From assembly GCA_947493745.1 (NCBI GenBank), contig CANLSM010000002.1:62001-126000 (forward strand): a stretch of DNA of 64,000 nt, written 5' to 3'. Shown piece after piece: positions 15,978 to 25,485 of the stretch (positions are counted from its first letter, which is position 1; the number at the start of each line of letters is the position of its first letter). The notes below the pieces were generated by a model. The model made no database searches and had not been told where the DNA came from. It saw only the letters and a program-made list of their open reading frames with translations. The DNA is from an uncultured Paracoccaceae bacterium. Its GTDB lineage: Bacteria; Pseudomonadota; Alphaproteobacteria; Rhodobacterales; Rhodobacteraceae. The position numbers and the translations under genes are program-made.

Positions 15978-16868
15978 ATGTCGGATCTTTCGTTGACTTT
16001 GGGCACCCATTCTGACGAAGGCTATGTTTTTGGCCGGTCGGGCCATCTTTTCAGGGGGCCAGCACCCGATCTGGAACTGCCCTATGTCGCCTTTCTTGGC
16101 AATGGTGGAACTTACGGCAAACATGTGGACCTGCCCTATCCGGAGCTTCTTGGGGGCGAACTGCCGATTGCATGCGTCAACTGGGGGGGCGTGGAACTCG
16201 GTCCGACCTTTTTCCTGCATGATCCTGTGTTGCTCGAAGCCTGCAACCGGTCACGGCTGTGCGTGATCTCTGCTTTTGACGCGTGGGCCACGTCCAACCG
16301 TCTCTACCGGGTGCACTCGAAACGCAATACGCGCCTTGCTGCCGTCTCCGAAAGTCTTGAGGCGCTCTTTCCGGATGTGGATTTCGAAACATTCTCACAT
16401 GTGCGCGGCATGTTAAGCGCCCTGCATGCCAACAACCGCGCCAATTTCAATGTGCTGGAGCTTGAGATCAAGGATGCCTGGGTCAGCCGTATGCGCGAAC
16501 TCATGGAACGGATCGAGACGCCCAAGCTGCTTTTCGTTATGGCAGATGACAAGTTCGACCAGCCCGAGTTCACCCCCGAAAAGCGCCGGATCGGGCCGGA
16601 GATGGTCTCCCATGCCATGATCGAGAACCTGCGCGATCTCGCGGAAGAGGTGATCCTGTATGAGCCGACGACCGAGGCCACGATGCCCGATGGCAGTGAT
16701 CGCGAGTTCGAGGAAGACGAGCGGGAGAGCGCCCTGCAATATCCTGGCGAAGAGATGCATATGGAGGCAGCCGAGCTGCTCTACCCGCCGATCAAGGCGC
16801 TGATCCATGCACGTCAAAGCAAGCAGGGAACGATACTGAAGGTGAAACGGCTGCTCGGATTGCGATGA
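15978..16868 (+). CDS. DUF6473-like protein of unknown function
   Basis: 296 residues, soluble, no signal peptide. It includes a YVAFLGNGGTYGKHVDLPYP segment near 35-54, CVNWGGVELGPTFFLHDP near 64-81, LLFVMADDKFDQP near 184-196, and ends KVKRLLGLR. The order of strands and the NGG and GP motifs recall the SGNH/GSCFA-type fold of the family called DUF6473, frequent in Rhodobacteraceae; this recall is not checked. ATG 15978 has only a weak ribosome site (GAGG). It faces away from hbd and converges on etfA across a hairpin (16886-16914). Confidence 0.65.
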   Translation: MSDLSLTLGTHSDEGYVFGRSGHLFRGPAPDLELPYVAFLGNGGTYGKHVDLPYPELLGGELPIACVNWGGVELGPTFFLHDPVLLEACNRSRLCVISAFDAWATSNRLYRVHSKRNTRLAAVSESLEALFPDVDFETFSHVRGMLSALHANNRANFNVLELEIKDAWVSRMRELMERIETPKLLFVMADDKFDQPEFTPEKRRIGPEMVSHAMIENLRDLAEEVILYEPTTEATMPDGSDREFEEDERESALQYPGEEMHMEAAELLYPPIKALIHARQSKQGTILKVKRLLGLR

Positions 16869-16885
16869 AGTCGGGCTGAAACGAC

Positions 16886-16914
16886 ATGCGCCGGACACGA
16901 GGTGCCCGGCGCAT
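16886..16914. terminator. Bidirectional hairpin between convergent genes
   Basis: ATGCGCCGG (16886-16894) pairs perfectly with CCGGCGCAT (16906-16914) around 11 bases. It sits between the stops of the DUF6473-like gene and etfA. There is no T run, so termination efficiency is uncertain. Confidence 0.5.
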
Positions 16915-16933
16915 ATGATCGGGAGGTGCGCTC

Positions 16934-17863
16934 TTAGCTGAGCGCTTCCTGAAGGCTCGGAACCGCCTCGAAGAGGTCGGCAACAAGGCCATAATCGGCC
17001 ACCTGGAAGATCGGCGCTTCCTCGTCCTTGTTGATCGCCACGATCACCTTGCTGTCCTTCATGCCGGCCAGATGCTGGATAGCACCCGAGATGCCGACGG
17101 CAATATAAAGATCAGGAGCGACGACCTTGCCCGTCTGACCAACCTGCCAGTCATTCGGCGCATAACCGGAATCGACCGCTGCGCGCGACGCGCCGACGGC
17201 TGCGCCGAGCGTATCGGCCAGCCTCTCGATCAGTGCGAAGTTCTCTTCTGAACCCACGCCGCGACCGCCGGAGACAACCACCTTGGCCGATGTCAGTTCG
17301 GGCCGGTCACTCTCCTGAACCTTGTCCTCGACCCATTCGCTCAGGCCCGGATTTTCTGCCGCTGGGATCTTGTCGACCGATGCGGACCCGGTTTCAGCGG
17401 CTGCATCGAACCCTGCTGTCCGCACGGTAAAGACCTTCTTCGCATCCGAGGATTTCACGGTCTGAATCGCGTTGCCAGCATAGATCGGACGTTCGAATGT
17501 ATCGCCGGAAACCACCGAAGTGATATCCGAGATCACCATGACGTCCAGAAGCGCCGCAACACGCGGCAGGATGTTCTTGCCGGATGCCGTTGCGGGTGCT
17601 GCGATATGCTCATAGTCGCCCGCAAGCGAGACCATCAGCGCCGCGATCGGCTCGGCCAGACCATTGCCATAGGATGTGTCATCGGCGCAGAGCACCTTGC
17701 TGACACCGGCAAGTTTGGCCGCCGCCTCAGCCGCACCGCCACAACCCGAACCGGCGCAGAGCACGGTCACATCGCCGAGTGAGGCCACAGCACTCACCGC
17801 CTTGCCGGTCTGATCGACCGACAGCTCACCACCGGACACTTCTGCCAAAAGGAGCGTTGCCAT
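16934..17863 (-). CDS. etfA: Electron transfer flavoprotein alpha subunit
   Basis: 309 residues. The C-terminal FAD domain shows [18 protein letters not shown] near 195-212, [20 protein letters not shown] near 241-260 and [20 protein letters not shown] near 264-283, all canonical for EtfA. With EtfB it takes electrons from acyl-CoA and other dehydrogenases and passes them to ETF-ubiquinone oxidoreductase. Its ATG overlaps the etfB stop as TGATG, so the subunits are coupled. Confidence 0.97.
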   Translation of the reverse strand: MATLLLAEVSGGELSVDQTGKAVSAVASLGDVTVLCAGSGCGGAAEAAAKLAGVSKVLCADDTSYGNGLAEPIAALMVSLAGDYEHIAAPATASGKNILPRVAALLDVMVISDITSVVSGDTFERPIYAGNAIQTVKSSDAKKVFTVRTAGFDAAAETGSASVDKIPAAENPGLSEWVEDKVQESDRPELTSAKVVVSGGRGVGSEENFALIERLADTLGAAVGASRAAVDSGYAPNDWQVGQTGKVVAPDLYIAVGISGAIQHLAGMKDSKVIVAINKDEEAPIFQVADYGLVADLFEAVPSLQEALS

Positions 17864-18624
17864 CAGATTACCCCCGCTTCGTCTTTGAGTTTCGCGACTA
17901 GTTCCTCAACCGAGCCAACCATGACGCCTGCGGCCCGCTCGGACGGCTCGACTGTCGTCTCGATGTTCAGACGCGGGGTCACATCGACGCCGTAGTCACC
18001 CGGTGTCTTCTCATCAAGCGGCTTTTTCTTCGCCTTCATGATGTTGGGCAGGGATGCATAGCGCGGCTCGTTCAGCCGCAGATCGACGCTGACAATCGCG
18101 GGCGTCTTCACCTTGATTGTCTGCAAGCCGCCATCGACCTCTCGCGTGACCGTCGCATGGTCGCCGTCGAGCTCCAGTTCCGAGGCGAAGGTCGCCTGGC
18201 TCCAGCCCAGCAGCGCCGACAGCATCTGGCCGGTCGCGTTCATGTCATTGTCGATGGCCTGCTTGCCACAAAGCACCAGCCCCGGTGCTTCTTCATCAAT
18301 GATCCCCTTGAGAATCTTCGCGACACTCAGCGGCTCGATATCCGTGTGCACATCATCGGCGGCGACAACCAGAATGGCCCGATCCGCGCCCATGGCGAGC
18401 GCTGTGCGCAGCACATCCTGGGCCTGCTTCACACCGATCGACACGGCAACGATTTCATCTGCCTTTCCCGCTTCTTTCAGACGGATCGCCTCTTCCACGG
18501 CAATCTCGTCAAACGGGTTCATCGACATCTTCACATTGGCAAGATCAACGCCTGATCCGTCCGCCTTCACGCGAACCTTCACGTTGTAGTCGATCACGCG
18601 TTTGACAGGTACGAGGACCTTCAT
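17863..18624 (-). CDS. etfB: Electron transfer flavoprotein beta subunit
   Basis: 253 residues beginning [20 protein letters not shown], with the EtfB signature region [20 protein letters not shown] near 34-53, [18 protein letters not shown] near 119-136 and the recognition-loop stretch [16 protein letters not shown] near 194-209. It binds AMP and docks partner dehydrogenases. First gene of the etfBA operon; its 366-base upstream region carries a short palindrome at 18870-18881. Confidence 0.97.
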   Translation of the reverse strand: MKVLVPVKRVIDYNVKVRVKADGSGVDLANVKMSMNPFDEIAVEEAIRLKEAGKADEIVAVSIGVKQAQDVLRTALAMGADRAILVVAADDVHTDIEPLSVAKILKGIIDEEAPGLVLCGKQAIDNDMNATGQMLSALLGWSQATFASELELDGDHATVTREVDGGLQTIKVKTPAIVSVDLRLNEPRYASLPNIMKAKKKPLDEKTPGDYGVDVTPRLNIETTVEPSERAAGVMVGSVEELVAKLKDEAGVI

Positions 18625-18990
18625 ATCTTTGCGTCTCCCATTTCAGCGCGCTCCGATGAGCACAGCCCCAGTTGATTTCCTCTCATGTATGGGAAAGCGC
18701 CCCCCCGTGCGAGTGAAAAATCGACGCGGGTCACGTGGATTGCGCCACGTCAGGGACACAAATATAAACGACCGGACCTCGTGAGAGATCCGGTCGCCTG
18801 TCGTCACGGGAAGCGGAGCGGTTGGGGGCGCAACGCGAAAACCCGATCAGAAATGTGTGTCACTCTGTGGACCAAATGGTCTAAATCGCATTCAGTCTAC
18901 CTTATATATATGGCTCAAGGCAGGTCAGCCGTCAAGGCATAGCATTTCGTCGGATCGGTCCTGATGCCTGACTGAAGTGCGCAAATCCGG
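18625..18990. other. Intergenic region upstream of etfB, with palindrome and hairpins
   Basis: No convincing gene. It contains GACCA-AA-TGGTC at 18870-18881 inside a TGGACCAAATGGTCTA context, a plausible TetR- or FadR-type operator for etfBA; a hairpin GACCGGA/TCCGGTC at 18770-18795; and an ACGTGG/CCACGT repeat near 18734-18751. An AT-rich stretch (about 18900-18912) may include promoter elements. The function of each is inferred from position only. Confidence 0.45.
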
Positions 18991-19563
18991 TCACCGGTTG
19001 GCACCGGGAACCCAGAGGATGTCCGCCTTGCCGCCCTCATTCGCAGCCCGTCCTGCAACGAAAAACCAGTCGGAAAGCCGATTGAGGAACTTGACCGCAT
19101 GAGGGTTCACTGCCTCGCTTTGCGCGAGTTCCACCGCCAGCCGCTCTGCCCTGCGCGACACCGTACGGCAAAGATGCAGCTGCGCTGCAAGTGCGGAGCC
19201 GCCGGGCAGGATGAAGCTGCGCAATGGCTCAAGATCCGCGTTCATGGCGTCGATCTCGCGCTCAAGCCTTGTGATCTGATCAGCAGTCATGCGCAAAGGC
19301 GGATACTCGGCCTCGGCGTCCTTCTCCATATCCGGTCGGCAGAGATCGGCCCCGAGATCGAAGAGATCGTTCTGGATCATCGCAAGCTGCGTATCCATCG
19401 GACCGGTGCTGTGCAGGCGGGCGAGGCCCACGGTGGCATTGGTCTCGTCCACGGTGCCATAGGCGTTCACGCGCAGACTGTGCTTAGCCACCCGTTCGCC
19501 GTTGCCAAGTGCGGTATCTCCGCCATCGCCGGTGCGAGTGTAGATCTTGTTGAGAACAACCAT
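18991..19563 (-). CDS. PduO-type ATP:cob(I)alamin adenosyltransferase
   Basis: 190 residues with the family hallmarks: an N-terminal KIYTRTGDGGDTALGNGERV (ATP-binding, 6-25), a middle LRSFILPGGSALAAQLHLCR and RTVSRRAERLAVELA with the conserved Arg residues, and a C-terminal KFLNRLSDWFFVAGRAAN. It makes adenosylcobalamin for methylmalonyl-CoA mutase and similar enzymes. It starts 4 bases after the HIG1-type gene. A RACo-like protein elsewhere in the window also points to corrinoid use. No cobalamin riboswitch was seen upstream. Confidence 0.93.
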   Translation of the reverse strand: MVVLNKIYTRTGDGGDTALGNGERVAKHSLRVNAYGTVDETNATVGLARLHSTGPMDTQLAMIQNDLFDLGADLCRPDMEKDAEAEYPPLRMTADQITRLEREIDAMNADLEPLRSFILPGGSALAAQLHLCRTVSRRAERLAVELAQSEAVNPHAVKFLNRLSDWFFVAGRAANEGGKADILWVPGANR

Positions 19564-19567
19564 GCTC

Positions 19568-19771
19568 TTACCCCCCCCGCGAGAAGTACACGAATGCCAC
19601 GATGAGGATCACTGCAATGAACTGTGTCAGAAGCCGCAATCGCATGATCTTGTTGGCATATTTCCGGTTGAACTCACCGCCCTTGGCAAAGCCGCCAATG
19701 CCCAGCATCAGGACGGCGACGACAACAAGGCAGGCAAAAGCTGCGGCGAGAAAGAGAGGGTCCTTGGCCAT
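19568..19771 (-). CDS. HIG1-type twin transmembrane small protein
   Basis: 67 residues, two transmembrane helices (about 6-27 and 45-63) separated by a basic loop, GGEFNRKYANKIMRLRLL, the HIG1 domain pattern. Mitochondrial relatives (Rcf/Higd) bind respiratory supercomplexes; bacterial ones are thought to associate with cytochrome oxidase, but direct evidence for this protein is absent. Upstream neighbour in an operon with the adenosyltransferase (4-base gap). Confidence 0.83.
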   Translation of the reverse strand: MAKDPLFLAAAFACLVVVAVLMLGIGGFAKGGEFNRKYANKIMRLRLLTQFIAVILIVAFVYFSRGG

Positions 19772-19830
19772 GGGACGGTCCTTTGATTTTGTATCTCACA
19801 GGTAACGTCAATCTCAGGAAAGTCACGCAT

Positions 19831-20658
19831 CTAGATCTTGCGCACGATGGCGTCAACGGCTCGGGTCGGGAGGAAGCGTTTGAAAATGTTCATTAAATAT
19901 GTCGGTGTCGTGACGAAATACCGCGCTGCCGGGCGTTTGGCCTCAAAGGCGTGGACCAGCTTGGCCGAAACAGCGGAAGCGGGCAGTTCATATCTGTCCT
20001 TCGTGCGCTTCTCGTTATACAGCCTCGGCATTGCGATCTGCTCGTAGACCGCGCGGCTGGCAGAGTTTTTCCAGTCGATCCATTTCTCGAAATGCGGGAT
20101 CGAGTTCTTTCGGATGTCGGACGTCACCGGCCCCGGCTCGATCAGCATGAGGTGAATGTTCTGGCCATGGAGTTCCAGTCGCATCGTGTCTGTCAGCCCC
20201 TCCATCGCGAATTTCGTGGCATTGTAGGAGCCGCGAAACCGCAATGCGCAGAACCCAAGCACGGATGAGTTGTTGACGATCCGCCCGTGGCCTTGCTCGC
20301 GCATCGCAGGCAGGACCTGCCGGATCAGATCGAACTGCCCGAAGACATTGACCTCGAAAATCTCGCGGAGCGCTTGGCGGGGGAGGTCCTCGACCAGACC
20401 GGGGCAGCCATAGGCCCCGTTGTTGAAGAGTGCGTCCAGCGTGCCGCCCGTGCGATTGAGCGCCTCTGCCACGGCCTCCTTCACGCTTTGCTCATCAGCG
20501 TAATCCAGCTGAAAGCTTTCCAGCCCCTCCTCTCGCAGCCGGGCGCAGTCCTCCTCCTTGCGGCAGGTCGCGAAGACCCGCCAGCCGCGGTTGTGAAAGG
20601 TATGTGCGGCGTCGTAGCCGATGCCGGAGGAGCAGCCGGTGATCAGAAGGGATTTCAT
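19831..20658 (-). CDS. Short-chain dehydrogenase/reductase
   Basis: 275 residues, classical SDR. The cofactor motif TGCSSGIG lies near 7-14, NNGAYG near 89-94 replaces the usual NAG, and the catalytic residues are Ser in VNNSSVLGF and YNATK. The order of length and the C-terminal extension FKRFLPTRAVDAIV resemble oxidoreductases of the 17-beta or retinol type. Arg in FATCRKEED suggests preference for NADP. Substrate unknown. Monocistronic in appearance. Confidence 0.87.
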   Translation of the reverse strand: MKSLLITGCSSGIGYDAAHTFHNRGWRVFATCRKEEDCARLREEGLESFQLDYADEQSVKEAVAEALNRTGGTLDALFNNGAYGCPGLVEDLPRQALREIFEVNVFGQFDLIRQVLPAMREQGHGRIVNNSSVLGFCALRFRGSYNATKFAMEGLTDTMRLELHGQNIHLMLIEPGPVTSDIRKNSIPHFEKWIDWKNSASRAVYEQIAMPRLYNEKRTKDRYELPASAVSAKLVHAFEAKRPAARYFVTTPTYLMNIFKRFLPTRAVDAIVRKI

Positions 20659-20732
20659 GGAAGGAACTCTGTGAAAGGTTGAAGGCCGGATTTCCGGCGC
20701 ACCATAGCCGAGTTTCGGATCAGGGGAAGCGT

Positions 20733-21191
20733 TCAGGCCGAACAGCAGGCAGATTGGTCCCTGGCCGGTCGGCAGCCGTTGTCCTGCATCGGTTTGCAGA
20801 CCGCCTGCTCGGCGGCCAGAGGAACCATCACCTGGCCCGGATTTCGTGTGGGTATGGTTGCCCTATACTTGCTTGCATCAAACTCGAAGAACAAGGGGGC
20901 GCCGCCCAGTTGCGGCAAGGCGCGCAGGCTCTTCCGGGCGATGTCCGAGAACCTGCCCGCCGTCATGTAGGTGCCACGATGGTGCGCGCCGTCGAGCAGC
21001 ACGACCTGCGTCTCAATCCAACTGTCGCGGCGCGCGCCGCAGTCGATACTCAGAACCGTGACGGCCTTCAACTCGGTCACATGATAGCCGGGATTGATCT
21101 GCCGACCCTCAAAGTGAAAGACGAGTTCGTCGTCATCATGTGAGGCCAGATACTCAAGGAAGGTGTTGAGTGTCAGGGACATGGGCGTCAT
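20733..21191 (-). CDS. DUF6428-like protein divergent from ArsR
   Basis: 152 residues, soluble. It includes LEYLASHDDDELVFHFEGRQ near 10-29, NPGYHVTELKAVTV and a C-terminal CKPMQDNGCRPARDQSACCS with several Cys. I recall this family (DUF6428) as a frequent neighbour of ArsR genes in alphaproteobacteria; its function is unknown. ATG 21191 was chosen because it follows AAAGGT at a fair distance and the longer form (21248) would run through the operator and into arsR. It is probably under the control of the adjacent ArsR. Confidence 0.7.
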   Translation of the reverse strand: MTPMSLTLNTFLEYLASHDDDELVFHFEGRQINPGYHVTELKAVTVLSIDCGARRDSWIETQVVLLDGAHHRGTYMTAGRFSDIARKSLRALPQLGGAPLFFEFDASKYRATIPTRNPGQVMVPLAAEQAVCKPMQDNGCRPARDQSACCSA

Positions 21192-21208
21192 TCTGTATTT
21201 ACCTTTTC

Positions 21209-21230
21209 TCAATACCTCAAGAGTTATTGA
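21209..21230. promoter_or_regulatory. ArsR operator candidate
   Basis: TCAATA (21209-21214), ten bases, TATTGA (21225-21230): a perfect 6-base inverted repeat of the size and AT-rich character of ArsR/SmtB sites, lying in the 42-base gap between the DUF6428-like gene and arsR. Confidence 0.6.
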
Positions 21231-21233
21231 AAT

Positions 21234-21563
21234 ATGAATGAGAGTCAAGCGATACCGGCCTTCAGCGCCCTTGCGCAGGAGACGCGGCTTCAGATCATCC
21301 GCTTTCTGGTTCGAAGCGGTCCCAATGGCAGTCCGGCCGGAAAGGTTGGTGAAGAGGTCGGGGCGTCGTCATCACGTCTCTCCTTTCATCTCAACGTGCT
21401 GGAACAGGCGGGGCTTGTGACCGCGACACGGGTGTCCCGCACGATCATCTATCGCGCAGATCTTCAACGCCTCGGCGCTCTTGTCGGGTTTCTGTTGGAA
21501 GACTGTTGCAGCGGCCATCCGACGGTTCGCAAATGCTGTGAAATGCCGCCTTCCAAGGGATAG
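21234..21563 (+). CDS. ArsR-family metalloid-responsive repressor
   Basis: 109 residues with a winged helix: [17 protein letters not shown] near 13-29 and the recognition helix region [18 protein letters not shown] near 45-62. Two Cys pairs lie at the C terminus, Cys91-Cys92 and Cys101-Cys102 ([14 protein letters not shown]), a placement like the C-terminal As(III) site of Acidithiobacillus ArsR rather than the helix-3 CVC site. It probably releases its operator on binding arsenite or antimonite. No arsenic pump or reductase gene is in the window. Confidence 0.87.
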   Translation: MNESQAIPAFSALAQETRLQIIRFLVRSGPNGSPAGKVGEEVGASSSRLSFHLNVLEQAGLVTATRVSRTIIYRADLQRLGALVGFLLEDCCSGHPTVRKCCEMPPSKG

Positions 21564-21613
21564 GTGGCGATTCCCGCTGGACCGGCGCCGAGGGGAACAG
21601 TATCACAACATCT

Positions 21614-23857
21614 ATGGCCAACGACTCTGACACCCCCGATATGGACCCCGGTCTGGAGGTTTCCGAACCGCTCCGCCGGGCGCTTGGCGAGCGCTATCTG
21701 ACCTATGCGCTCTCGACCATCATGAACCGTGCGCTGCCCGATGCGCGCGACGGGCTGAAGCCGGTGCATCGGCGCATCCTTTTCGTGATGCGCAGGCTTG
21801 GGCTCGACCCGAGTGGTGCATTCCGGAAATGCGCCAAGATCACCGGTGACACGATGGGGGATTTCCACCCGCACGGCGATCAGGCGATCTACGACGCGCT
21901 GGCGCGGCTGGCGCAGGATTTCAACATGCGCTATCCGCTGGTCGACGGGCAGGGGAACTTCGGAAACATCGACGGGGATGGTCCGGCTGCTGCGCGTTAC
22001 ACAGAAGCGCGGATGACCGCGATCTCTCAGGCCATGATGGAGGGGCTGGCAGAAAACGCCGTCGATTTTCGCCCCAACTACGACGGCCGTCACGAGGAAC
22101 CCGAGGTTCTGCCAGCAACCTTCCCCAACCTGCTCGCCAACGGGTCGAGTGGGATCGCGGTGGGGATGGCCACGAATATTCCGCCACACAATCTGGGTGA
22201 GCTTTGTGACGCCGCGCTGCACCTGATCAAGGCACCCAATGCGCGTGACGAGACGCTGCTGGAATACGTGCCGGGCCCGGACTTCCCGACCGGCGGCGTT
22301 CTGGTCGAGCCGCGCGAGAACATCGCGCAGGCCTATCGCACCGGTCGCGGCGCGATGCGGGTGCGTGCGCGCTGGGAGGTGGAGGAACTGGGCCGCGGTC
22401 AATGGCAGACCGTGGTCACCGAGATCCCATACCAGGTCCAGAAATCCAAGCTGATCGAGAAGATCGCGGAACTGATCCAGCTCAAGAAAATCCCGATCCT
22501 GGGCGATGTGCGCGACGAGAGCGCGGAGGACATCCGCCTGATCATCGAGCCGAAATCCCGCAGCGTCGATCCCCAGGTGCTGATGGAGACGCTGTTCCGG
22601 TCCTCTGATCTTGAGACCCGTTTCTCGCTGAACATGAACGTGCTGATTGACGGGCGGGTGCCCAAGGTCTGCTCGCTGAAGGAGGTTCTGCGTGCCTTCA
22701 TCGACCACAGGCGCGATGTGCTCATTCGTCGCTCACAGCACAGGCTGGCAAAGATTGATCACCGGCTTGAGGTGCTTGAGGGCTACATCATCGCCTTCCT
22801 CAATCTCGACCGTGTGATCGAGATCATCCGGACAGAGGACGAGCCCAAGGACATCATGATGGCCGAGTTCGAGCTGTCGGATGTGCAGGCCGAGGCGATC
22901 CTGAACATGCGCCTGCGCTCTTTGCGCAAGCTTGAAGAGATTGAACTCAAACGCGAGCATGAGGAACTGCTGATCGAGCGGGCCGGGCTTGAAGATCTGC
23001 TGGAGAGCGAGGATTTGCAGTGGAAAACAATCTCGGAGCAGCTTCGCGAGGTACGAAAGAAGTTCGGCAAGGACAGTGAGGGCGGTGCACGGCGCACCGA
23101 TGTCTCCGAGGCCCCCGAGGTCGAGGACGTGCCGCTTGAGGCGATGATCGAGCGTGAGCCGATCACCGTGGTCTGCTCTGAGATGGGATGGATCCGCGCC
23201 ATGAAGGGCCATATCGCGCTCGACAGCGACCTGAAGTTCAAGGATGGCGATGCCGGGCGTTTCATGTTCCATGCAGAGACCACGGACAAGCTGTTGATGT
23301 TTGGATCCAACGGTCGGTTCTACACCCTTGCCTGCAATCTTCTGCCCGGCGGGCGCGGCATGGGTGAACCGGTGCGCCTGATGGTCGATCTGCCAAACGA
23401 GGCGCAGATTGTCGATCTGTTCCTGCATTCAGTGGAACGCAGGCTGCTTGTCGCCTCCAGCGCCGGCGACGGGTTCATTGTGCCCGAGGCGGACATCATC
23501 GCTCAGACCCGGACCGGCAAGCAGGTGTTGAACGTGCGTGAGGGTGTCAGGGCGCAAGTCTGCACGCCTGTCAGCGGGGATCATGTCGCCTGCGTCGGTG
23601 AGAACCGCAAGGTGCTGATCTTCCCGATCACCGAGCTTCCCGAGATGGGACGCGGAAAGGGTGTGCGGCTCCAGAAATACGTCGATGGCGGCCTGTCGGA
23701 TGCGCGGACTTTCATGCTGTCGGACGGGTTGCAGTGGAAAGACAGCGGGGGGCGCACGCGGACCGAGACGGATCTTGCCGAATGGGCCGGTAAACGCGCC
23801 ATGGCGGGACGAATGGCCCCGCGCGGCTTCCCGCGCGACAACCGGTTCACTGACTAG
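21614..23857 (+). CDS. parC: DNA topoisomerase IV subunit A
   Basis: 747 residues. The breakage domain has [20 protein letters not shown] near 26-45, the [20 protein letters not shown] region and the catalytic Tyr129 in ARYTEARM. The C-terminal part is a reduced beta-pinwheel and lacks the GyrA box QRRGGKG, which separates ParC from Gyr[18 protein letters not shown] is ParC-like. With ParE it decatenates daughter chromosomes. No parE is nearby, as usual in this group. Gap to arsR is 50 bases. Confidence 0.95.
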   Translation: MANDSDTPDMDPGLEVSEPLRRALGERYLTYALSTIMNRALPDARDGLKPVHRRILFVMRRLGLDPSGAFRKCAKITGDTMGDFHPHGDQAIYDALARLAQDFNMRYPLVDGQGNFGNIDGDGPAAARYTEARMTAISQAMMEGLAENAVDFRPNYDGRHEEPEVLPATFPNLLANGSSGIAVGMATNIPPHNLGELCDAALHLIKAPNARDETLLEYVPGPDFPTGGVLVEPRENIAQAYRTGRGAMRVRARWEVEELGRGQWQTVVTEIPYQVQKSKLIEKIAELIQLKKIPILGDVRDESAEDIRLIIEPKSRSVDPQVLMETLFRSSDLETRFSLNMNVLIDGRVPKVCSLKEVLRAFIDHRRDVLIRRSQHRLAKIDHRLEVLEGYIIAFLNLDRVIEIIRTEDEPKDIMMAEFELSDVQAEAILNMRLRSLRKLEEIELKREHEELLIERAGLEDLLESEDLQWKTISEQLREVRKKFGKDSEGGARRTDVSEAPEVEDVPLEAMIEREPITVVCSEMGWIRAMKGHIALDSDLKFKDGDAGRFMFHAETTDKLLMFGSNGRFYTLACNLLPGGRGMGEPVRLMVDLPNEAQIVDLFLHSVERRLLVASSAGDGFIVPEADIIAQTRTGKQVLNVREGVRAQVCTPVSGDHVACVGENRKVLIFPITELPEMGRGKGVRLQKYVDGGLSDARTFMLSDGLQWKDSGGRTRTETDLAEWAGKRAMAGRMAPRGFPRDNRFTD

Positions 23858-23879
23858 AAGCTGAGATGCCCCGGACTCA

Positions 23880-24629
23880 CTACCGGAAGATGTCCGGCAG
23901 ATCGCGCCCCGTTTCCTGATCGATGATCCACCGGTAGATGACGAGGATCAGGCAGAGCGTCAAGGCGCTGATCAGCGTGCTCGGCAGATCGGTGATCGTG
24001 GTGTAGACGATCAGCGGCAGACCTTCCTCCACAATCCCGAAAGATGCGCTGGCGAAGCTGACCACCATAACCGTAACAACAATCAGTGTTACCAGCAGAA
24101 TGGCGGCGATCGTCAACAGCTTGCCCCAGATTCCGCGGATCATCTCGAAATTGCGCGCAACCGCCCCCCAGCCCCGTCTTTCAACCAGAATTGCGGGAAG
24201 GATCATGAGGCTCAGCGCAAAGACAAAGACGCTGAGGAATATCAAGGAGACGAAACTAAATACATAAAGCACGTCGATTACGAGATTGATGATCAGCAGC
24301 GGTGCGAGCGTTGTCCTGATCATGACCCAGACCACCGCAGGCTCAGCAACGCCAATCTCACTCAGCAGCCACAGTCGCAGGAACTGGTGTGAGTAGAGCA
24401 GGGTCATGACGAGGCTGGATGTGATCAGGTAGATGTAATAGGTGCCGAACTGAAACGTGTTGACGGCAGGATCATTTCCCAGGATGAGGCCTGTCTGTTC
24501 GGGTGCCATCAGCAGAAACACACAATCGATCATCAGGCCGAGCGCAATGAATTCCGCGCAGATCCATACGCCATGGCGAAGGAACAGGGCGATTGCCTGG
24601 CCGAACGCGCTGCGGATCGAGAAACGCAT
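23880..24629 (-). CDS. Multi-pass membrane protein of the MoxR operon (1)
   Basis: 249 residues with about six hydrophobic helices (for example WICAEFIALGLMIDCVFLL near 22-40, LLIINLVIDVLYVFSFVSL near 112-130, LTIAAILLVTLIVVTVMVV near 171-189). Last gene of the eight-gene operon, starting directly after the stop of the gene upstream (adjacent, no gap). It resembles that protein in size and layout, suggesting paralogues. I do not recognise a named family. Confidence 0.72.
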   Translation of the reverse strand: MRFSIRSAFGQAIALFLRHGVWICAEFIALGLMIDCVFLLMAPEQTGLILGNDPAVNTFQFGTYYIYLITSSLVMTLLYSHQFLRLWLLSEIGVAEPAVVWVMIRTTLAPLLIINLVIDVLYVFSFVSLIFLSVFVFALSLMILPAILVERRGWGAVARNFEMIRGIWGKLLTIAAILLVTLIVVTVMVVSFASASFGIVEEGLPLIVYTTITDLPSTLISALTLCLILVIYRWIIDQETGRDLPDIFR

Positions 24630-25409
24630 CTACTCGAAAACCTCAAACAGATCCTCGATGCCAAGCCCTTCCTTGATCTCGCGCAGCCGCGCGTAGAGCT
24701 TGGCCGTAAACACTGCCAGGACGCCGGTCGTGACCGAGTCAGATATGGCTCCGACCGGCAGTATGAGAAGGATGTTCATGCCGGTCTCGGCGGCAAAGAC
24801 CTGCAGCATTTCAAGCGCGGCCGAGAACAGGATCAGCAACAGGAATGTCACCAGAAAGCCGCCGATGATCGGCCATCTGTAGCCCCGGGTGAGCCAGGCT
24901 GAGCGGTTGAGCCCGCTCCACCCTGCCTCCTCCACGATGATGGTGGGGATCAGAACCCAGTAGCGCGCCGCGATGTAAAGACCCGGCAGGATCAGAAGGA
25001 TCAGCCCGATCATCGACCCGATGTAGTAAAGCAGGCCCAGCCCGGCAATCGGCAGCAGATTTCGAAGGCTGCGACCAAGATTGGCCAGAACACGGGGCTG
25101 TCTGCCGAGTGTTGCGTCATAGGCCGTCAAAGTCAGAACGGCGGAAAGCAGCGAGAAGATCAACAACCCCGCCAGCGTCACGATGATCACCGTAACGGCA
25201 ATGGAGCCCACCATGCTGAAAGGTTCCGGTGAGATGACGTCGATATTCGCAAGCGGCGGGGCAAGCTTCTCAAGCGCGTAGTTCCAGAGCGCCAGCGGAA
25301 TGAACGCAATGGAGAAATAGGTGGCGATGTTGGCCAGATAGGATGAAAAGGTATCTGACAACAGCCGTCCCACCATAAGCGGGATGCGGGCATCGGCATC
25401 TATTTGCAT
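24630..25409 (-). CDS. Multi-pass membrane protein of the MoxR operon (2)
   Basis: 259 residues from ATG 25409; a GTG 13 codons upstream (25448) is possible and neither has a clear ribosome site. About six transmembrane segments (IATYFSIAFIPLALWNYAL near 27, VTVIIVTLAGLLIFSLLSAV near 66, GLILLILPGLYIAARYWVLI near 128). The motif GLYIAARYWVLIPTIIVE and the following Gly-Trp-Ser-rich loop are shared by putative glycerophosphoryl diester phosphodiesterase-type membrane domains; I call it only by similarity of layout. Confidence 0.68.
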   Translation of the reverse strand: MQIDADARIPLMVGRLLSDTFSSYLANIATYFSIAFIPLALWNYALEKLAPPLANIDVISPEPFSMVGSIAVTVIIVTLAGLLIFSLLSAVLTLTAYDATLGRQPRVLANLGRSLRNLLPIAGLGLLYYIGSMIGLILLILPGLYIAARYWVLIPTIIVEEAGWSGLNRSAWLTRGYRWPIIGGFLVTFLLLILFSAALEMLQVFAAETGMNILLILPVGAISDSVTTGVLAVFTAKLYARLREIKEGLGIEDLFEVFE

Positions 25410-25485
25410 GAGGTATGCCAGTTTTTCATGGCGGCGGAGAGTAGCCACCTCAGGTCGGGCTGCAAGCGAAAAGGGATGTCATCGC

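Noticed and set aside
18625-19830. Cobalamin riboswitch before the adenosyltransferase
   Set aside because: No B12-box-like sequence in the upstream part of its operon.
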